Assembly (NCBI RefSeq): GCF_001039475.1
Contig: NZ_LELK01000009.1
Coordinates: forward strand, 1-64,000
Source of the DNA: Guptibacillus hwajinpoensis
Lineage (GTDB): Bacteria > Bacillota > Bacilli > Bacillales > Guptibacillaceae
DNA: 64,000 nt
Direction of reading: 5' to 3'
Shown piece by piece: positions 1-8,903 of the stretch. The translations under genes were made by a program, and so were the position numbers. Position 1 is the stretch's first letter. Every line of letters begins with the position of its first letter. The notes beneath the pieces were generated by a model. The model had not been told where the DNA came from and made no database searches. It was given only the letters and a program-made list of their open reading frames with translations.

Positions 1-63
1 TAGCTTTTAAAACAATGTTTTGTTTCCGTAGAAACAACTACTTACATGGCGTTTCGTTCAGTT

Positions 64-81
64 TTCAAAGATCGATTGTCT
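64..81 (-). promoter_or_regulatory. rrn leader boxA-like motif
   Basis: Read on the minus strand this holds CTTTGAAAACTGAAC, the motif found in leaders and spacers of Bacillus rRNA operons (boxA/antitermination region). It lies just downstream of the two promoters below, so a 16S rRNA gene probably begins beyond the left edge, transcribed leftwards. The 16S gene itself is not in the window. Confidence 0.65.
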
Positions 82-125
82 TTCATTCTATCAACCTCGG
101 TTTATTTCGCCGAGTGACAACTATT

Positions 126-154
126 ATCTTACCAACAACACGTTATTTTGTCAA
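126..154 (-). promoter_or_regulatory. rRNA operon promoter P2 (sigma-A)
   Basis: Minus strand: -35 TTGACA (149-154), 17-bp spacer, -10 TAAGAT (126-131). It is the downstream member of a tandem pair with the same geometry, as at Bacillus rrn operons, and is followed by the boxA-like leader. Confidence 0.7.
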
Positions 155-209
155 TAACTTTTATAAGTTATTTTCGCAAGCAATATGTTGTTTCGAAGTG
201 ACAAGATTC

Positions 210-238
210 ATCTTACCACCCACACGAAGTATCGTCAA
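210..238 (-). promoter_or_regulatory. rRNA operon promoter P1 (sigma-A)
   Basis: Minus strand: -35 TTGACG (233-238), 17-bp spacer, -10 TAAGAT (210-215). It carries the same TGTxGGTGGTAAGAT-like -10 context as P2, 84 bp downstream. The block 1-257 has no convincing gene and is best read as an rrn promoter/leader region. Confidence 0.65.
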
Positions 239-257
239 CCATTATCTTAAAATAATT

Positions 258-293
258 TAAAACGACCTTTACATATTGTAAAGGTCGTTTTAA
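258..293. terminator. Bidirectional intrinsic terminator
   Basis: Perfect stem AAAACGACCTTTAC / GTAAAGGTCGTTTT around a 5-nt loop, with A/T tails on both sides. It ends the K+ transporter gene (minus strand) and separates it from the rrn promoters. Confidence 0.8.
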
Positions 294-294
294 A

Positions 295-1614
295 TCATCC
301 AGTTAGAACTTCTTCACTAGGATATCTAATTTTAGGAGTCCTCTTTGAAGCGAAGATGAAGGCAAGTGTTAATGGACCTAATTTACCTACCATCATAATA
401 ATAATCAGCGTAACTTTTCCTATACCGTTAAGGTGAGTAGTTAACCCCATTGATAGTCCAACAGTTCCAAATGCAGACACAACTTCATAAAGATTAACCA
501 TGAACGACGATTCTTGAGTGAGTTCAAGAATAAAAACTCCTAAGAAAACAACACCTGTGGATATCACTGTTATTGCAAGCGCCTTTATGACAACCGTAAA
601 CGCTAATGTTTTGTGAAAGACTGTAATTTCATTTTTTCCTTTTAGAAAAGTGTTTACGGACAAAAGCATAGCCATGAAGGTTGTTAATTTTATTCCTCCA
701 CCTGTTGAAGCGCTCCCTGCTCCTATAAACATTAAACACATTGTGAAAAATAATGAGGCTTCTTCCATACTTCCGATATCAATTGAATTAAACCCAGCTG
801 TTCTCGGCGATACTGCCTGAAAGAATGCCCCCCACCCTTTTCCAACTCCGTTAAGCGGACCTAGTGTTGCAGGGTTATTCCACTCTAGCGTAAGGATTAT
901 GAAAAAAGCGATTAGATTTATTACGACAGTCCCTACTACCATTAGCTTGGTGTGTAAGCTTAAATGCCGGAAATGTTTCTTTTCTTTTAAATCTATTAAA
1001 ACAGTGAAACCAATTCCCCCAAGAATAAATAGCAATGTGATTACTATATTCACTATCGGATCGCTTACATATGCTGATAAGCTATCAGCCCATATAGAGA
1101 AACCGGCGTTATTGTATGCAGATATGGAATGAAAGATAGCGGCGTATATTCCGTTCCCTACTCCGTAAACCGGCATCCATCTGACCGAAAGAATAACTGC
1201 TCCAATAACTTCAATTAATAGAGAGAAGATAAAAAGGTTCCTTACCAGTTTAATGACTCCTCCCAATCCTTTTTGGTTCAGTGACTGTGAAATCAATAAC
1301 CTTTCTGAAACCCCGATCTTCTTTCCGATTAGAATAAAAATGATTATGGCAAAAGACATGATACCAAGGCCACCGACTTGGATGAGGAACAAAATAACGA
1401 TTTCGCCAAACATCGTGTACGTTGAACCAGTATCCACAACCACAAGTCCGGTTACTGTAATAGCAGATATGGCTGTAAACCAAGAATCCAACCACGTTAC
1501 AGAAGTAGTTGTAGCTTGTGGGAGCTTTAACAACATTGTCCCAAGCGTACTAACAATAAGGAATAGAATAAGTAAAGCACGAGGTGGATTAAATAGCGCT
1601 TTGCCAGCTTTCAC
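295..1614 (-). CDS. Ktr/Trk-family potassium uptake membrane subunit (KtrB/KtrD-like)
   Basis: 439-aa integral membrane protein of the TrkH/KtrB superfamily, the ion-translocating subunit that imports K+ (Na+-coupled in KtrAB/KtrCD) together with a cytoplasmic RCK subunit. The four P-loops with their selectivity-filter glycines are visible: TVTGL (residues 53-57), NNAGF, RTAGFN and GTVGLS. Length fits KtrB/KtrD (about 445-450 aa). Start is GTG preceded by an AGAGGAAGAAGG ribosome-binding site. No ktrA/ktrC partner is adjacent, which is common for KtrD/KtrB in Bacillus, so B versus D cannot be settled here. A strong terminator follows. Confidence 0.9.
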   Translation of the reverse strand: MKAGKALFNPPRALLILFLIVSTLGTMLLKLPQATTTSVTWLDSWFTAISAITVTGLVVVDTGSTYTMFGEIVILFLIQVGGLGIMSFAIIIFILIGKKIGVSERLLISQSLNQKGLGGVIKLVRNLFIFSLLIEVIGAVILSVRWMPVYGVGNGIYAAIFHSISAYNNAGFSIWADSLSAYVSDPIVNIVITLLFILGGIGFTVLIDLKEKKHFRHLSLHTKLMVVGTVVINLIAFFIILTLEWNNPATLGPLNGVGKGWGAFFQAVSPRTAGFNSIDIGSMEEASLFFTMCLMFIGAGSASTGGGIKLTTFMAMLLSVNTFLKGKNEITVFHKTLAFTVVIKALAITVISTGVVFLGVFILELTQESSFMVNLYEVVSAFGTVGLSMGLTTHLNGIGKVTLIIIMMVGKLGPLTLAFIFASKRTPKIRYPSEEVLTG

Positions 1615-1789
1615 TTTTGAGCCCTTCTTCCTCTAAAGATACACTTGATTATTGAATGTAGGATTTTGAAAAAAGAATAACAAAATAAAAACACAGGTGC
1701 GCTGTGTTTTTCATGAGTTTGTCCCTCACTACTCTCTAATAATTGAAATAATAATACATCGAAGTATCAGAATAAGTAAAGAACATTAT

Positions 1790-2128
1790 TTAGTTGTTTT
1801 CTGCTTGAAAATACAAGTGTCGATGAAGCTTACAACCTTCGTTAAATTTCGCTTTACAATAGGGGCATTGCGAATCAGATGAAAGATAGTCATGGATGGT
1901 CATTTCCGTTTTGCATTTTCCGCATGCTACTGCTTTCTCATTAAACTTGTCATCTGGCCATACGTGAACTTCATGACCTGCGGTTTCTTTATGACATGTA
2001 ATACAAGGATAGTATTCATTACAACAGTAGAACTTAATCGCAACTATATCTAGATAACTATGATAATGTTCGCACCTTGTTTCGTCATCATATAATTTCC
2101 CTTTAATTTGAATCGAATTCATGTTCAT
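1790..2128 (-). CDS. CHY zinc finger protein
   Basis: 112-aa protein dense in Cys/His pairs: CEHYH near residue 19, FYCCNEYYPCITCH around 33-46, CGKC and CPYC further on. This spacing is that of the CHY zinc finger, a small zinc-binding fold whose bacterial members have no settled role (the yeast relative Hot13 acts in mitochondrial import). There is no signal peptide, so it is cytoplasmic. It sits 46 bp downstream of an unknown gene on the same strand and could share its transcript. The CHY call is confident; the biological role is unknown. Confidence 0.85.
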   Translation of the reverse strand: MNMNSIQIKGKLYDDETRCEHYHSYLDIVAIKFYCCNEYYPCITCHKETAGHEVHVWPDDKFNEKAVACGKCKTEMTIHDYLSSDSQCPYCKAKFNEGCKLHRHLYFQAENN

Positions 2129-2174
2129 TCACAACCCCTTCACCCACGTATAAAACTTCTCATTATTCACAACT

Positions 2175-2495
2175 TTAACGGTATAGAAAGGTAGCAATTG
2201 ATCTCAAACGCTTTATTTGTTCTTCTTTCATACATATCTTACAAAGCGAATACCCTTTGTTCTTCCTAATAACATCACTCATATTCAATAGTTCTTCAAG
2301 ATTGTCTGAACATATTTTCTCCACTTTCGTTCTAGCTCCATGATCTTTCTCCCGCCATAGCGTCCGACAGTCTGCTGTATGAATTTTGTTATATCCTGGA
2401 TCTGAACCTTTAAAATGATTAAAAACATATCCCTCTGGATTTAGTTGATGCCATCCTAAATAACGCTCTTCATTTCCCTTGAAAATACTGATCAT
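2175..2495 (-). CDS. Unknown 106-aa protein with Cys/His pairs
   Basis: I do not recognise this family. The ATG is preceded by AGGAGG at 7-nt spacing, so it is likely expressed. It is soluble and charged, with HTADC near residue 40, an isolated Cys in KICSDN, and a C-terminal CKICMKEE; these could form a zinc site. It lies between the CHY zinc-finger gene and a membrane protein on the same strand. No function is proposed. Confidence 0.6.
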   Translation of the reverse strand: MISIFKGNEERYLGWHQLNPEGYVFNHFKGSDPGYNKIHTADCRTLWREKDHGARTKVEKICSDNLEELLNMSDVIRKNKGYSLCKICMKEEQIKRLRSIATFLYR

Positions 2496-2566
2496 GGTTC
2501 AGCCTCCTAATGTTTCATCACTAAACCATGTTCTCCATCGGTAGCATTCAGCCTCTTTACATTATA

Positions 2567-3394
2567 TTACATTTTCATTTGTTTTTTTATCCAAATGTCA
2601 TTTCCCCATAAAATAAAGAAATACGAAGATACTGTTAATCCTATAAGAATTAGATATACGTACTCATTCGATACATGAAACACACTAACCTGAACGAAGT
2701 AGTAGTGAACAAGAGTAAACAAAAACAATATTCCTATTACGCTGTATCTTCTAATGTAAAGAGCAAGGGTAAGTAACAAAGATTCACCTATAATCAATAG
2801 TGTAGAAAATGCGATATTATCTCTGTAGCTGTTCTCAAACCATCCTACTTCAAAATGAACCTCAGGCATAACTAAAAACAATAGAAACAGCCCGTTAGAA
2901 AGAAAGAAAATCAACGAAAAGAAAAGCGCCACAAATCGAAGAAGTGTAACCTTAATAATCATCCTATAAAACCATTTACTCAGAAAGAATGTTAGGAATA
3001 GAAAGATTCCAGTATAATACGTACGCCACCAATTGTGATCATAGATGTTTAGATATAGAAACAGTTTCTCTATTCCCATAAAAAGAATAACAAGTGGAAG
3101 TACGCCCTTCAGTCGGACTTGATAAACAGTTACTAGGATAGCTGCAGCAGGAACTGAAAAGGCTTGTGAAGACAAATCTCCTAGAATACTGTCATAAACG
3201 CCAATTGAAACAAGATGAGGTTTGTACGTATAGCTGTTCATTAGAATTAAAATGATATATTCAAATACATAAGCCAGGCCAGCAATTAAAAAGTAATACA
3301 CTAAATAAGACAAATCTTTTGTGCTAATAAAAATCCATAAGAGGACACCAATACTAATTACTGTTAACAATAGGTATGGAATATAGTTTGCCAT
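2567..3394 (-). CDS. Unknown polytopic membrane protein (about 8 TM)
   Basis: 275 aa made almost entirely of hydrophobic helices separated by short loops; no signal peptide or catalytic motif. Similar orphan membrane proteins of Bacillaceae carry a DSxLGDLxSQ-like segment, seen here near residues 68-78. A sigma-A-like promoter lies just upstream (3419-3447). Function unknown. Confidence 0.65.
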   Translation of the reverse strand: MANYIPYLLLTVISIGVLLWIFISTKDLSYLVYYFLIAGLAYVFEYIILILMNSYTYKPHLVSIGVYDSILGDLSSQAFSVPAAAILVTVYQVRLKGVLPLVILFMGIEKLFLYLNIYDHNWWRTYYTGIFLFLTFFLSKWFYRMIIKVTLLRFVALFFSLIFFLSNGLFLLFLVMPEVHFEVGWFENSYRDNIAFSTLLIIGESLLLTLALYIRRYSVIGILFLFTLVHYYFVQVSVFHVSNEYVYLILIGLTVSSYFFILWGNDIWIKKQMKM

Positions 3395-3418
3395 CTTTTT
3401 CTCACCATTTCCTAGATA

Positions 3419-3447
3419 ATCATAGGACTCGTTTTTTCTCTGGACAA
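3419..3447 (-). promoter_or_regulatory. Sigma-A-like promoter of the membrane-protein gene
   Basis: Minus strand: TTGTCC (3442-3447), 17-bp spacer, TATGAT (3419-3424), about 25 bp before the start codon of the gene ending at 3394. Confidence 0.5.
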
Positions 3448-3555
3448 TTGTTTTTCATAATTAGTTTAACCATCTCTTCATCTTTTTAAGAGTCCGTTTA
3501 AGACAGTTTCAAATAATGAAAACTTGGGTAAGAAATAATTGACATCAAATGTAAA

Positions 3556-3575
3556 AAGGATGGGGTTCCCCATCC
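3556..3575 (-). terminator. Intrinsic terminator of the MFS gene
   Basis: GGATGGGG / CCCCATCC stem followed on the minus strand by TTTTTAC, abutting the stop codon of the MFS transporter. Confidence 0.7.
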
Positions 3576-4747
3576 TAAGCATAGCTCGTTTTTGATCTAG
3601 TCATTTTTCTATCGAAAAACATGTAAACAAGTAGAACACCACAACCAACTAGAGACATGTACCCCATTAAGCTATATAAAGCAGAACCAGAATCTTCTTC
3701 GAAGATAATACCTCCGAACAATGATCCCAAGATTCCTGATAAGCCGAAAAAAACAGAGATAAAAAGTAAATGGCCCGTCGCTTGCAAATTGATCGGAACC
3801 AATTTAGTCACATATTGAAAGGCTGAAACATAAAACACGCCAAATGTAACACCATGAAGAACCTGCATAAGGATCGCTCCTACTGGTCCTGTAACATAAG
3901 CAAGAATGATCCATCTTATTGCATAGATCAAACCTGCTATGAAAATAAACACTACTTCATTATATTTTCTAAACCAATAATGACTTGTTGCAAAAATAAC
4001 AGCTTCACTTGCGACAGCGACAAACCACGCTATCCCAATTTGAGACTCTTTGCCTCCGAGTTCAGTCATATAGATTCCGATAAAACTATCGTTTGCCCTA
4101 TGAGGAATTGTCAAAAACATAATAGAAACAAGAAAAAAAAGAAATCTTGGATTCTTACCTATCCTTATTGCATCCAGAATAGTCACAGGTTTATTAACCG
4201 TCTTTACATCTGATATTTTCGCAGCAGTTAAAAAGGCAATTGTAATCATAAACAAAAAAGGAAGAAGGATGAATTCAATTCCAGCAAATGAGAAAAACTG
4301 ACCGACAAGAAGTGTAGAAGAAGCAAACCCAATTGATCCCCATGTACGAATACTACCGAAGTTCTTATTAAACTGAGCAGCTGTTTTAACCGCAAGGCTA
4401 TCACCAAGTGCTCCTGTAGGAGACATAAAAACATAGAAAATAGCAGCTGATATTAAGATAAATGCATAAGTTTGACTTGTGAGGAGAAAGACACTAACAA
4501 TAAATACTCCAATTAACGTAACTAGTAGTACCTTTTTTATCGTTCCATTTTTGTCACTTATGTAGCCCCAGAATGGCTGAGCGAGAATAGCTGCTAATGG
4601 ACCGATAGCAAGAATGGATCCTATTTTGGATTCTGACATACCAGAATGTTGAAAATAGACAGGCATGTAGCTAATAATGATTGTGTTTGAAGCATGAAAA
4701 AAGAACAAAAATAAACTAAGATAAAAAATTGAATCCCTTTTATTCAC
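3575..4747 (-). CDS. MFS transporter (LacY/nucleoside-symporter-like, YwbF type)
   Basis: 390-aa permease with about 12 predicted membrane helices. Residues 60-75 (FWGYISDKNGTIKKVL) match the loop 2-3 signature of the major facilitator superfamily. The N-terminus (SLFLFFFHASNTIIISYMPVYF) resembles the MFS_1_like/PPP group, which includes B. subtilis YwbF and 3-phenylpropionate permeases; the substrate cannot be read from sequence. Transcribed divergently from the histidine kinase at 4961 with 213 bp between them. A terminator follows immediately. Confidence 0.8.
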   Translation of the reverse strand: MNKRDSIFYLSLFLFFFHASNTIIISYMPVYFQHSGMSESKIGSILAIGPLAAILAQPFWGYISDKNGTIKKVLLVTLIGVFIVSVFLLTSQTYAFILISAAIFYVFMSPTGALGDSLAVKTAAQFNKNFGSIRTWGSIGFASSTLLVGQFFSFAGIEFILLPFLFMITIAFLTAAKISDVKTVNKPVTILDAIRIGKNPRFLFFLVSIMFLTIPHRANDSFIGIYMTELGGKESQIGIAWFVAVASEAVIFATSHYWFRKYNEVVFIFIAGLIYAIRWIILAYVTGPVGAILMQVLHGVTFGVFYVSAFQYVTKLVPINLQATGHLLFISVFFGLSGILGSLFGGIIFEEDSGSALYSLMGYMSLVGCGVLLVYMFFDRKMTRSKTSYA

Positions 4748-4960
4748 CTAAAGAGCACCTCTCTCTTTCCAAATCGTGTTCTCAATAACTCTATAGCATA
4801 GCCAATGCAATAGCAATGTCTTCCATTCATACTGAAGTGTATCTTTCTACACATAACTACACTGTTTTCTAAATTCATAACATTTTTAAGAGTGAATATG
4901 AATATCCTGTAGAAATATCCAATTTAGTGCTATCCCAAAAGCAAATAATGGAGGATTTCT

Positions 4961-6043
4961 ATGGAAAACGGAAATGATTTAGCTATTTCAGAAATCGAGC
5001 TGATATTTCATCATCTTTCAGACTTCATTTTTCAAATTCACGTTGTTGATCGTCACCATTTTGAAATTGAAGCTGTGAACGAAGCTTATTTATCGAATTA
5101 CAATACCTCTAAAGATGACCTTTCAGGTAAAAGAGTAGAAGAATTTCTTGGAGGCGATCAAGGTTTACAGGCGATAAGACGATTTCAAGAAGCTATTTTC
5201 TCCAAACAACCCATTCAATTTGAAGAAGGATACAACTTACCTAAACAAGGATACAGAGTGTTCGACATTACGCTAGTTCCCATAGTAGTAGATGGTTCTG
5301 TATCAAAACTTATAGGAACAGCGAGAGATATTACTCAAAAACGATTAAATGAAGAACAGATTGTTCAATCCGAGAAATTATCAGTCGTTGGCCAGCTCGC
5401 AGCTGGAATTGCACATGAGTTACGAAATCCACTTACTTCATTAAAAGGCTTCTTAAAACTGATCGATTATAAAAATACAAATAAAGAAGTTGATCGGTAC
5501 ATTCAAGTGATGGATTCTGAATTTCATCGAATCGAACAGATTGTTGATGAGTTCCTTATTCTAGCGAAACCTACTAAATCTCATTTTACTTATGAAAGAA
5601 TTGATCAGCTATTAGATGAGGTTATTGAACTTCTTTGTGGCGAGGCGAACATGGAATCCATTATTTTAAAGAGAGACTATTTCTCGCTACGATCTCACGT
5701 TTATGGTGAACGCAATCAGTTAAAACAGGTTTTCATTAACTTAATTAAAAACGCTATGGAAGCCATATCAAAGGAAAATGAGAATGGAGAAATTACGATT
5801 GAAGGAAAAGCATTAGAGGATAAATTAATTGTTCACATTATTGATAATGGAGCAGGAATATCCGAAGCTGAACTTAAGAATCTTGGAACGCCTTTTTTTA
5901 CGACAAAGAAGAATGGAACCGGACTCGGACTTCCCGTATGTAAACGAATAATTGATCAACATAGTGGCCATTTAGAAATCAAAAGTAAGCCTGGAGAAGG
6001 TACAAGAGTTTCAATTACTCTCCCCAAAACACCATCACACTAA
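4961..6043 (+). CDS. PAS-domain sensor histidine kinase (orphan, sporulation-kinase type)
   Basis: 360-aa cytoplasmic kinase with no membrane segment. An N-terminal PAS domain spans about residues 15-127, ending in the GTARDITQKR linker. The H-box AHELRNPLTSLKG gives phospho-acceptor His152; N-box (NLIKNAMEA), G1 (DNGAGIS) and G2 (GTGLGL) follow. The PLTSLKGF H-box is that of the KinA-E / Spo0B-phosphorelay type kinases. No response regulator is adjacent, consistent with an orphan kinase feeding Spo0F. Start ATG follows GGAGG. Which kinase it corresponds to (KinE-like by layout) is inference. Confidence 0.85.
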   Translation: MENGNDLAISEIELIFHHLSDFIFQIHVVDRHHFEIEAVNEAYLSNYNTSKDDLSGKRVEEFLGGDQGLQAIRRFQEAIFSKQPIQFEEGYNLPKQGYRVFDITLVPIVVDGSVSKLIGTARDITQKRLNEEQIVQSEKLSVVGQLAAGIAHELRNPLTSLKGFLKLIDYKNTNKEVDRYIQVMDSEFHRIEQIVDEFLILAKPTKSHFTYERIDQLLDEVIELLCGEANMESIILKRDYFSLRSHVYGERNQLKQVFINLIKNAMEAISKENENGEITIEGKALEDKLIVHIIDNGAGISEAELKNLGTPFFTTKKNGTGLGLPVCKRIIDQHSGHLEIKSKPGEGTRVSITLPKTPSH

Positions 6044-6061
6044 CCCCCTTTAACGGGGGTT
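6042..6061. terminator. Hairpin between convergent genes
   Basis: AACCCCC / GGGGGTT stem overlapping both 3' ends of the convergent kinase and hydrolase genes. The T-tract is weak, so terminator function is moderately supported. Confidence 0.45.
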
Positions 6062-6931
6062 GTGTACATTTAATTGATGCGAATTCTGAGCAATTAACCA
6101 ACTCTTGACTTCTTGATTAACTTCAACAGGCTTTTGCCAGTGGAGCACGTGACCAGTCTCAGGTATTGGGCTAATCCGACAATCACCTTTTAACTTAGCT
6201 CTTAATAAATCTGCTCCTTCATTTCTTATGGCTTCTGCTTCAGGTGGCTGTGTTGCTCTTAAAAGATAAACGGGTGCGTCAACATCCCTTAGTACTTCAC
6301 GAAACGGCTGTAAATATAACGCTTTCATAATTGCTCGTACTGTATCTTCACTCGCCTTCATGCTAACGTGATTACTTTCAATACACATGTCGGCATGAAC
6401 CATTTGCTCGATTTCACTGCTCCACCTTCCGATTTCTTCTCTTTTCTTATCTTCATATTCTTTTATTGATCTAAACTGGTTTTCATTTACCCATTCGGAC
6501 ATGCCTTCTAATAATTCTTCAAGTTTGGTGGATGGATCATCTGAAGGTTGAACATAACCTCCATCGAGCATGACGATTCCATTTACCATTTGTGGATACC
6601 GACTACAGTAGTGCAGCGCTATAGCAGCACCCCACGAATGACCTATGATATACAATGGCGAATTACTTACGCTCGAGATGATGGTATGAAGCCATGTACA
6701 CATTGAGTCAAAAAAATAAGACTGTTCATCTTTAAAACCGGTCGTATTCCCATGCCCTGGTAGATCAATAGAGATGACGTGAAAATCTTCTTTAAGGTTT
6801 TCAGCCATTTCATTAAATCCTAAAGCATTGTTTGTCAATCCATGGAGACAAAGCACATTGGGATTCGTTTTGTCTCCCCATTTGACACCATGTACCTTTT
6901 CTCCATAAACCATAATATTAAACTTTTCCAT
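6050..6931 (-). CDS. Alpha/beta hydrolase
   Basis: Alpha/beta-hydrolase fold protein. The oxyanion strand CLHGL is followed by the nucleophile elbow GHSWGA (Ser near residue 99 from the chosen start) and a late catalytic His in ETGHVLHW; the acid is probably the Asp of VLRDVDAPVYLL or nearby. I start at the internal ATG (6931), eight codons inside the longest frame, because AAAGGATG precedes it; product 293 aa. Substrate unknown; esterase, lipase or C-C hydrolase all possible. Cytoplasmic. Confidence 0.8.
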   Translation of the reverse strand: MEKFNIMVYGEKVHGVKWGDKTNPNVLCLHGLTNNALGFNEMAENLKEDFHVISIDLPGHGNTTGFKDEQSYFFDSMCTWLHTIISSVSNSPLYIIGHSWGAAIALHYCSRYPQMVNGIVMLDGGYVQPSDDPSTKLEELLEGMSEWVNENQFRSIKEYEDKKREEIGRWSSEIEQMVHADMCIESNHVSMKASEDTVRAIMKALYLQPFREVLRDVDAPVYLLRATQPPEAEAIRNEGADLLRAKLKGDCRISPIPETGHVLHWQKPVEVNQEVKSWLIAQNSHQLNVHNPR

Positions 6932-7038
6932 GCGATCATCCTTTCGTTTGTCCATAATTAACCTATTCGACTAGAAGGAATCATTCCCTCTACCTCGAAA
7001 TGAGTTTGTTAAGATACTAACGCATCGGGAGGTATAAG

Positions 7039-7557
7039 ATGGAAATAAGAAAAGCTGTAACGAAAGATTCTTCCGAAATTGCAACTGTTCATGTAAACAG
7101 CTGGAGAACGACATACCAAAGTCTTATTCCTGATGATTATTTAGCTTCACTTGATGTTCAAATCCGTGAAGCTAGGTGGAGAAAGTCCTTAGAAGAAGGA
7201 AATACCATCTTTGTCATCGTGAATGATGAGAACAAGATTGTTGGTTTCGCAAACGGTGGTAAAAATAGAAACAAGAACTACCATTACGATAGTGAACTTT
7301 ATGCCATTTACTTGTTGGAAGAAGCTCAGCGGCAAGGAGGAGGGAAACAGTTAATCGGTCAAATTGCCGAACATTTATTAGAAGAAGGGTTTCAGTCTAT
7401 GCTTGTATGGGTGTTGAATGGGAACCCTGCCGCACACTTTTACGAACATTTTCTGCCAGCTCATATTGCAGAGGAAGAGGTTACAATTGGAGGAAAAACA
7501 TTAAAGGAAACAGCATTTGGCTGGGATGATTTGAATTTACTGCTTACGAATAAATAG
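7039..7557 (+). CDS. GNAT family N-acetyltransferase
   Basis: 172-aa GNAT. Begins with MEIRKAVTKDSSEIATVHVNSW, typical of the PhnO/RimI-like GNATs; the acetyl-CoA loop is EEAQRQGGGKQLI (R/QxxGxG), followed by the C-terminal NGNPAAHFYEHF motif where a GNAT normally has N..A..FYEKxGF. Start ATG has GGGAGG upstream. Acceptor substrate unknown. Confidence 0.85.
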   Translation: MEIRKAVTKDSSEIATVHVNSWRTTYQSLIPDDYLASLDVQIREARWRKSLEEGNTIFVIVNDENKIVGFANGGKNRNKNYHYDSELYAIYLLEEAQRQGGGKQLIGQIAEHLLEEGFQSMLVWVLNGNPAAHFYEHFLPAHIAEEEVTIGGKTLKETAFGWDDLNLLLTNK

Positions 7558-7574
7558 ATGCCTAACACAACAGC

Positions 7575-7599
7575 AAAAGCCGTGAATATCACGGCTTTT
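7575..7599. terminator. Bidirectional intrinsic terminator
   Basis: AAAAGCCGTGA / TCACGGCTTTT hairpin between the convergent GNAT and mtnE genes. Confidence 0.8.
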
Positions 7600-7622
7600 C
7601 ATTTCTATTTATGAGTTTTCCT

Positions 7623-8795
7623 TTAAAAAAGATTGAGCGATTTGATTCGTTCAACGGCTTCCTTTAGTCGATCTTCAGATGTTAGTAATCCGACTCTTAC
7701 GTATCCTTCACCATGTTCTCCAAATCCATTACCTGGCGCGACTACAATTTGTACGTTATCTAATAGGAAGTCAGCGAATTGTTCTGAAGTAAAGCGATCA
7801 GGTACCTTTAACCACGCAAAGAAAGATCCTGATGGTGAAGTTACATCCCATCCAATGTCATGTAATCCGTTGATAAGAACATTTCGTCTTGACTCATATG
7901 TAGCACGCAGTTCGTCGACACACTCTTGAGATCCGAGTAACGCTTCTGCAGCAGCCTCTTGGACCGCACTAAATAGACTAACATAGAAATGATCCTGCAG
8001 AATGTTAATACTTTCAACGACAGATGGGTTCCCAACAGCGAAACCAACGCGCCAACCTGCCATATTGTACGTCTTCGAAAGCGTATAAATTTCAATTCCT
8101 ACTTCTTTTGCTCCCTTCGTTTCAAGAAAGCTTCTCGGGCGTTCTCCATCAAATCCAATCGCTCCATAAGCAAAATCATGTACAACACATAAATCTTGAT
8201 CATTGGCGAATGATACTGTCTCATTGAAGAAAGCTTCGGTCGCTTGAGCAGCAGTAGGGTTATTCGGATAATTCAAGAACATTAGCTTGGCTTTTGAAAG
8301 TAATTCTTCTGGAATAGCTTCATAGTCAGGTAGAAAATCATTTTGTTCAAGTAGCGGCATCATATGCATGTCTGCTTCAGCCATCGCAACACCAGACCAG
8401 TAATCCGGATAGCCTGGATCTGGAACTAAAGCTACATCTCCTTTGTTCAATAAGCACTGACTAACTTCAACAAGCCCAGCCTTCCCGCCAAACAAGACTG
8501 CTACTTCTGTTTCTGGATCAAGATCGACTCCAAACTCGCGCTTATAAAATTCAGATGCGGCTTTTTTCAAGAAAGGCTGCCCTCGAAAAGGCGGGTATTT
8601 GTGATAGGCAGGCTTTTCCGCAGCAGCCTGTAAGGCGTCGATTACATGCCGCGGTGTAGGTTGATCAGGATTTCCTTGACCTAGATTAATAATGTCGTAT
8701 CCTGCCTCTACATAGCGGTTCACTTTCCCTGCAAGCTTAGCAAAAAATTGTTCCGGTAAACGCTTGATTGCATCTGAAGGTTGAAACTGTTTCAT
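7623..8795 (-). CDS. mtnE: Methionine-salvage aminotransferase MtnE (YkrV)
   Basis: 390-aa fold-type I PLP aminotransferase. The Schiff-base lysine is Lys241 in YTLSKTYNMAGWRVG; NYPNNPT (residues 175-181) and the C-terminal EGYVRVGLL arginine motif are intact. The sequence closely follows what I recall of B. subtilis MtnE/YkrV (for example INLGQGNPDQPTP, LFGGKAGLVE), the enzyme that transaminates 2-keto-4-methylthiobutyrate to methionine. The divergent neighbour is an MtnU-like hydrolase, the same gene pair as in B. subtilis. No S-box riboswitch is visible in the 108-bp gap, unlike B. subtilis. Confidence 0.88.
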   Translation of the reverse strand: MKQFQPSDAIKRLPEQFFAKLAGKVNRYVEAGYDIINLGQGNPDQPTPRHVIDALQAAAEKPAYHKYPPFRGQPFLKKAASEFYKREFGVDLDPETEVAVLFGGKAGLVEVSQCLLNKGDVALVPDPGYPDYWSGVAMAEADMHMMPLLEQNDFLPDYEAIPEELLSKAKLMFLNYPNNPTAAQATEAFFNETVSFANDQDLCVVHDFAYGAIGFDGERPRSFLETKGAKEVGIEIYTLSKTYNMAGWRVGFAVGNPSVVESINILQDHFYVSLFSAVQEAAAEALLGSQECVDELRATYESRRNVLINGLHDIGWDVTSPSGSFFAWLKVPDRFTSEQFADFLLDNVQIVVAPGNGFGEHGEGYVRVGLLTSEDRLKEAVERIKSLNLF

Positions 8796-8903
8796 ATGTC
8801 GTCACATCCTGTTAAAATATTCGTGAAATTCTAGTAGTTTATGTTATCTTGGATACACAATCATGTAAAGTGAATTTTCTAAAAGTTCAAGGAGGACAAT
8901 TGA

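Noticed and set aside
15-260. 81-codon open frame on the plus strand
   Set aside because: It runs antisense to the two rrn promoters and boxA-like leader, has no RBS, and its translation is low-complexity Phe/Arg/Thr.
8796-8903. Possible SAM (S-box) riboswitch between mtnE and mtnU
   Set aside because: The gap is only 108 bp and holds none of the S-box conserved blocks.
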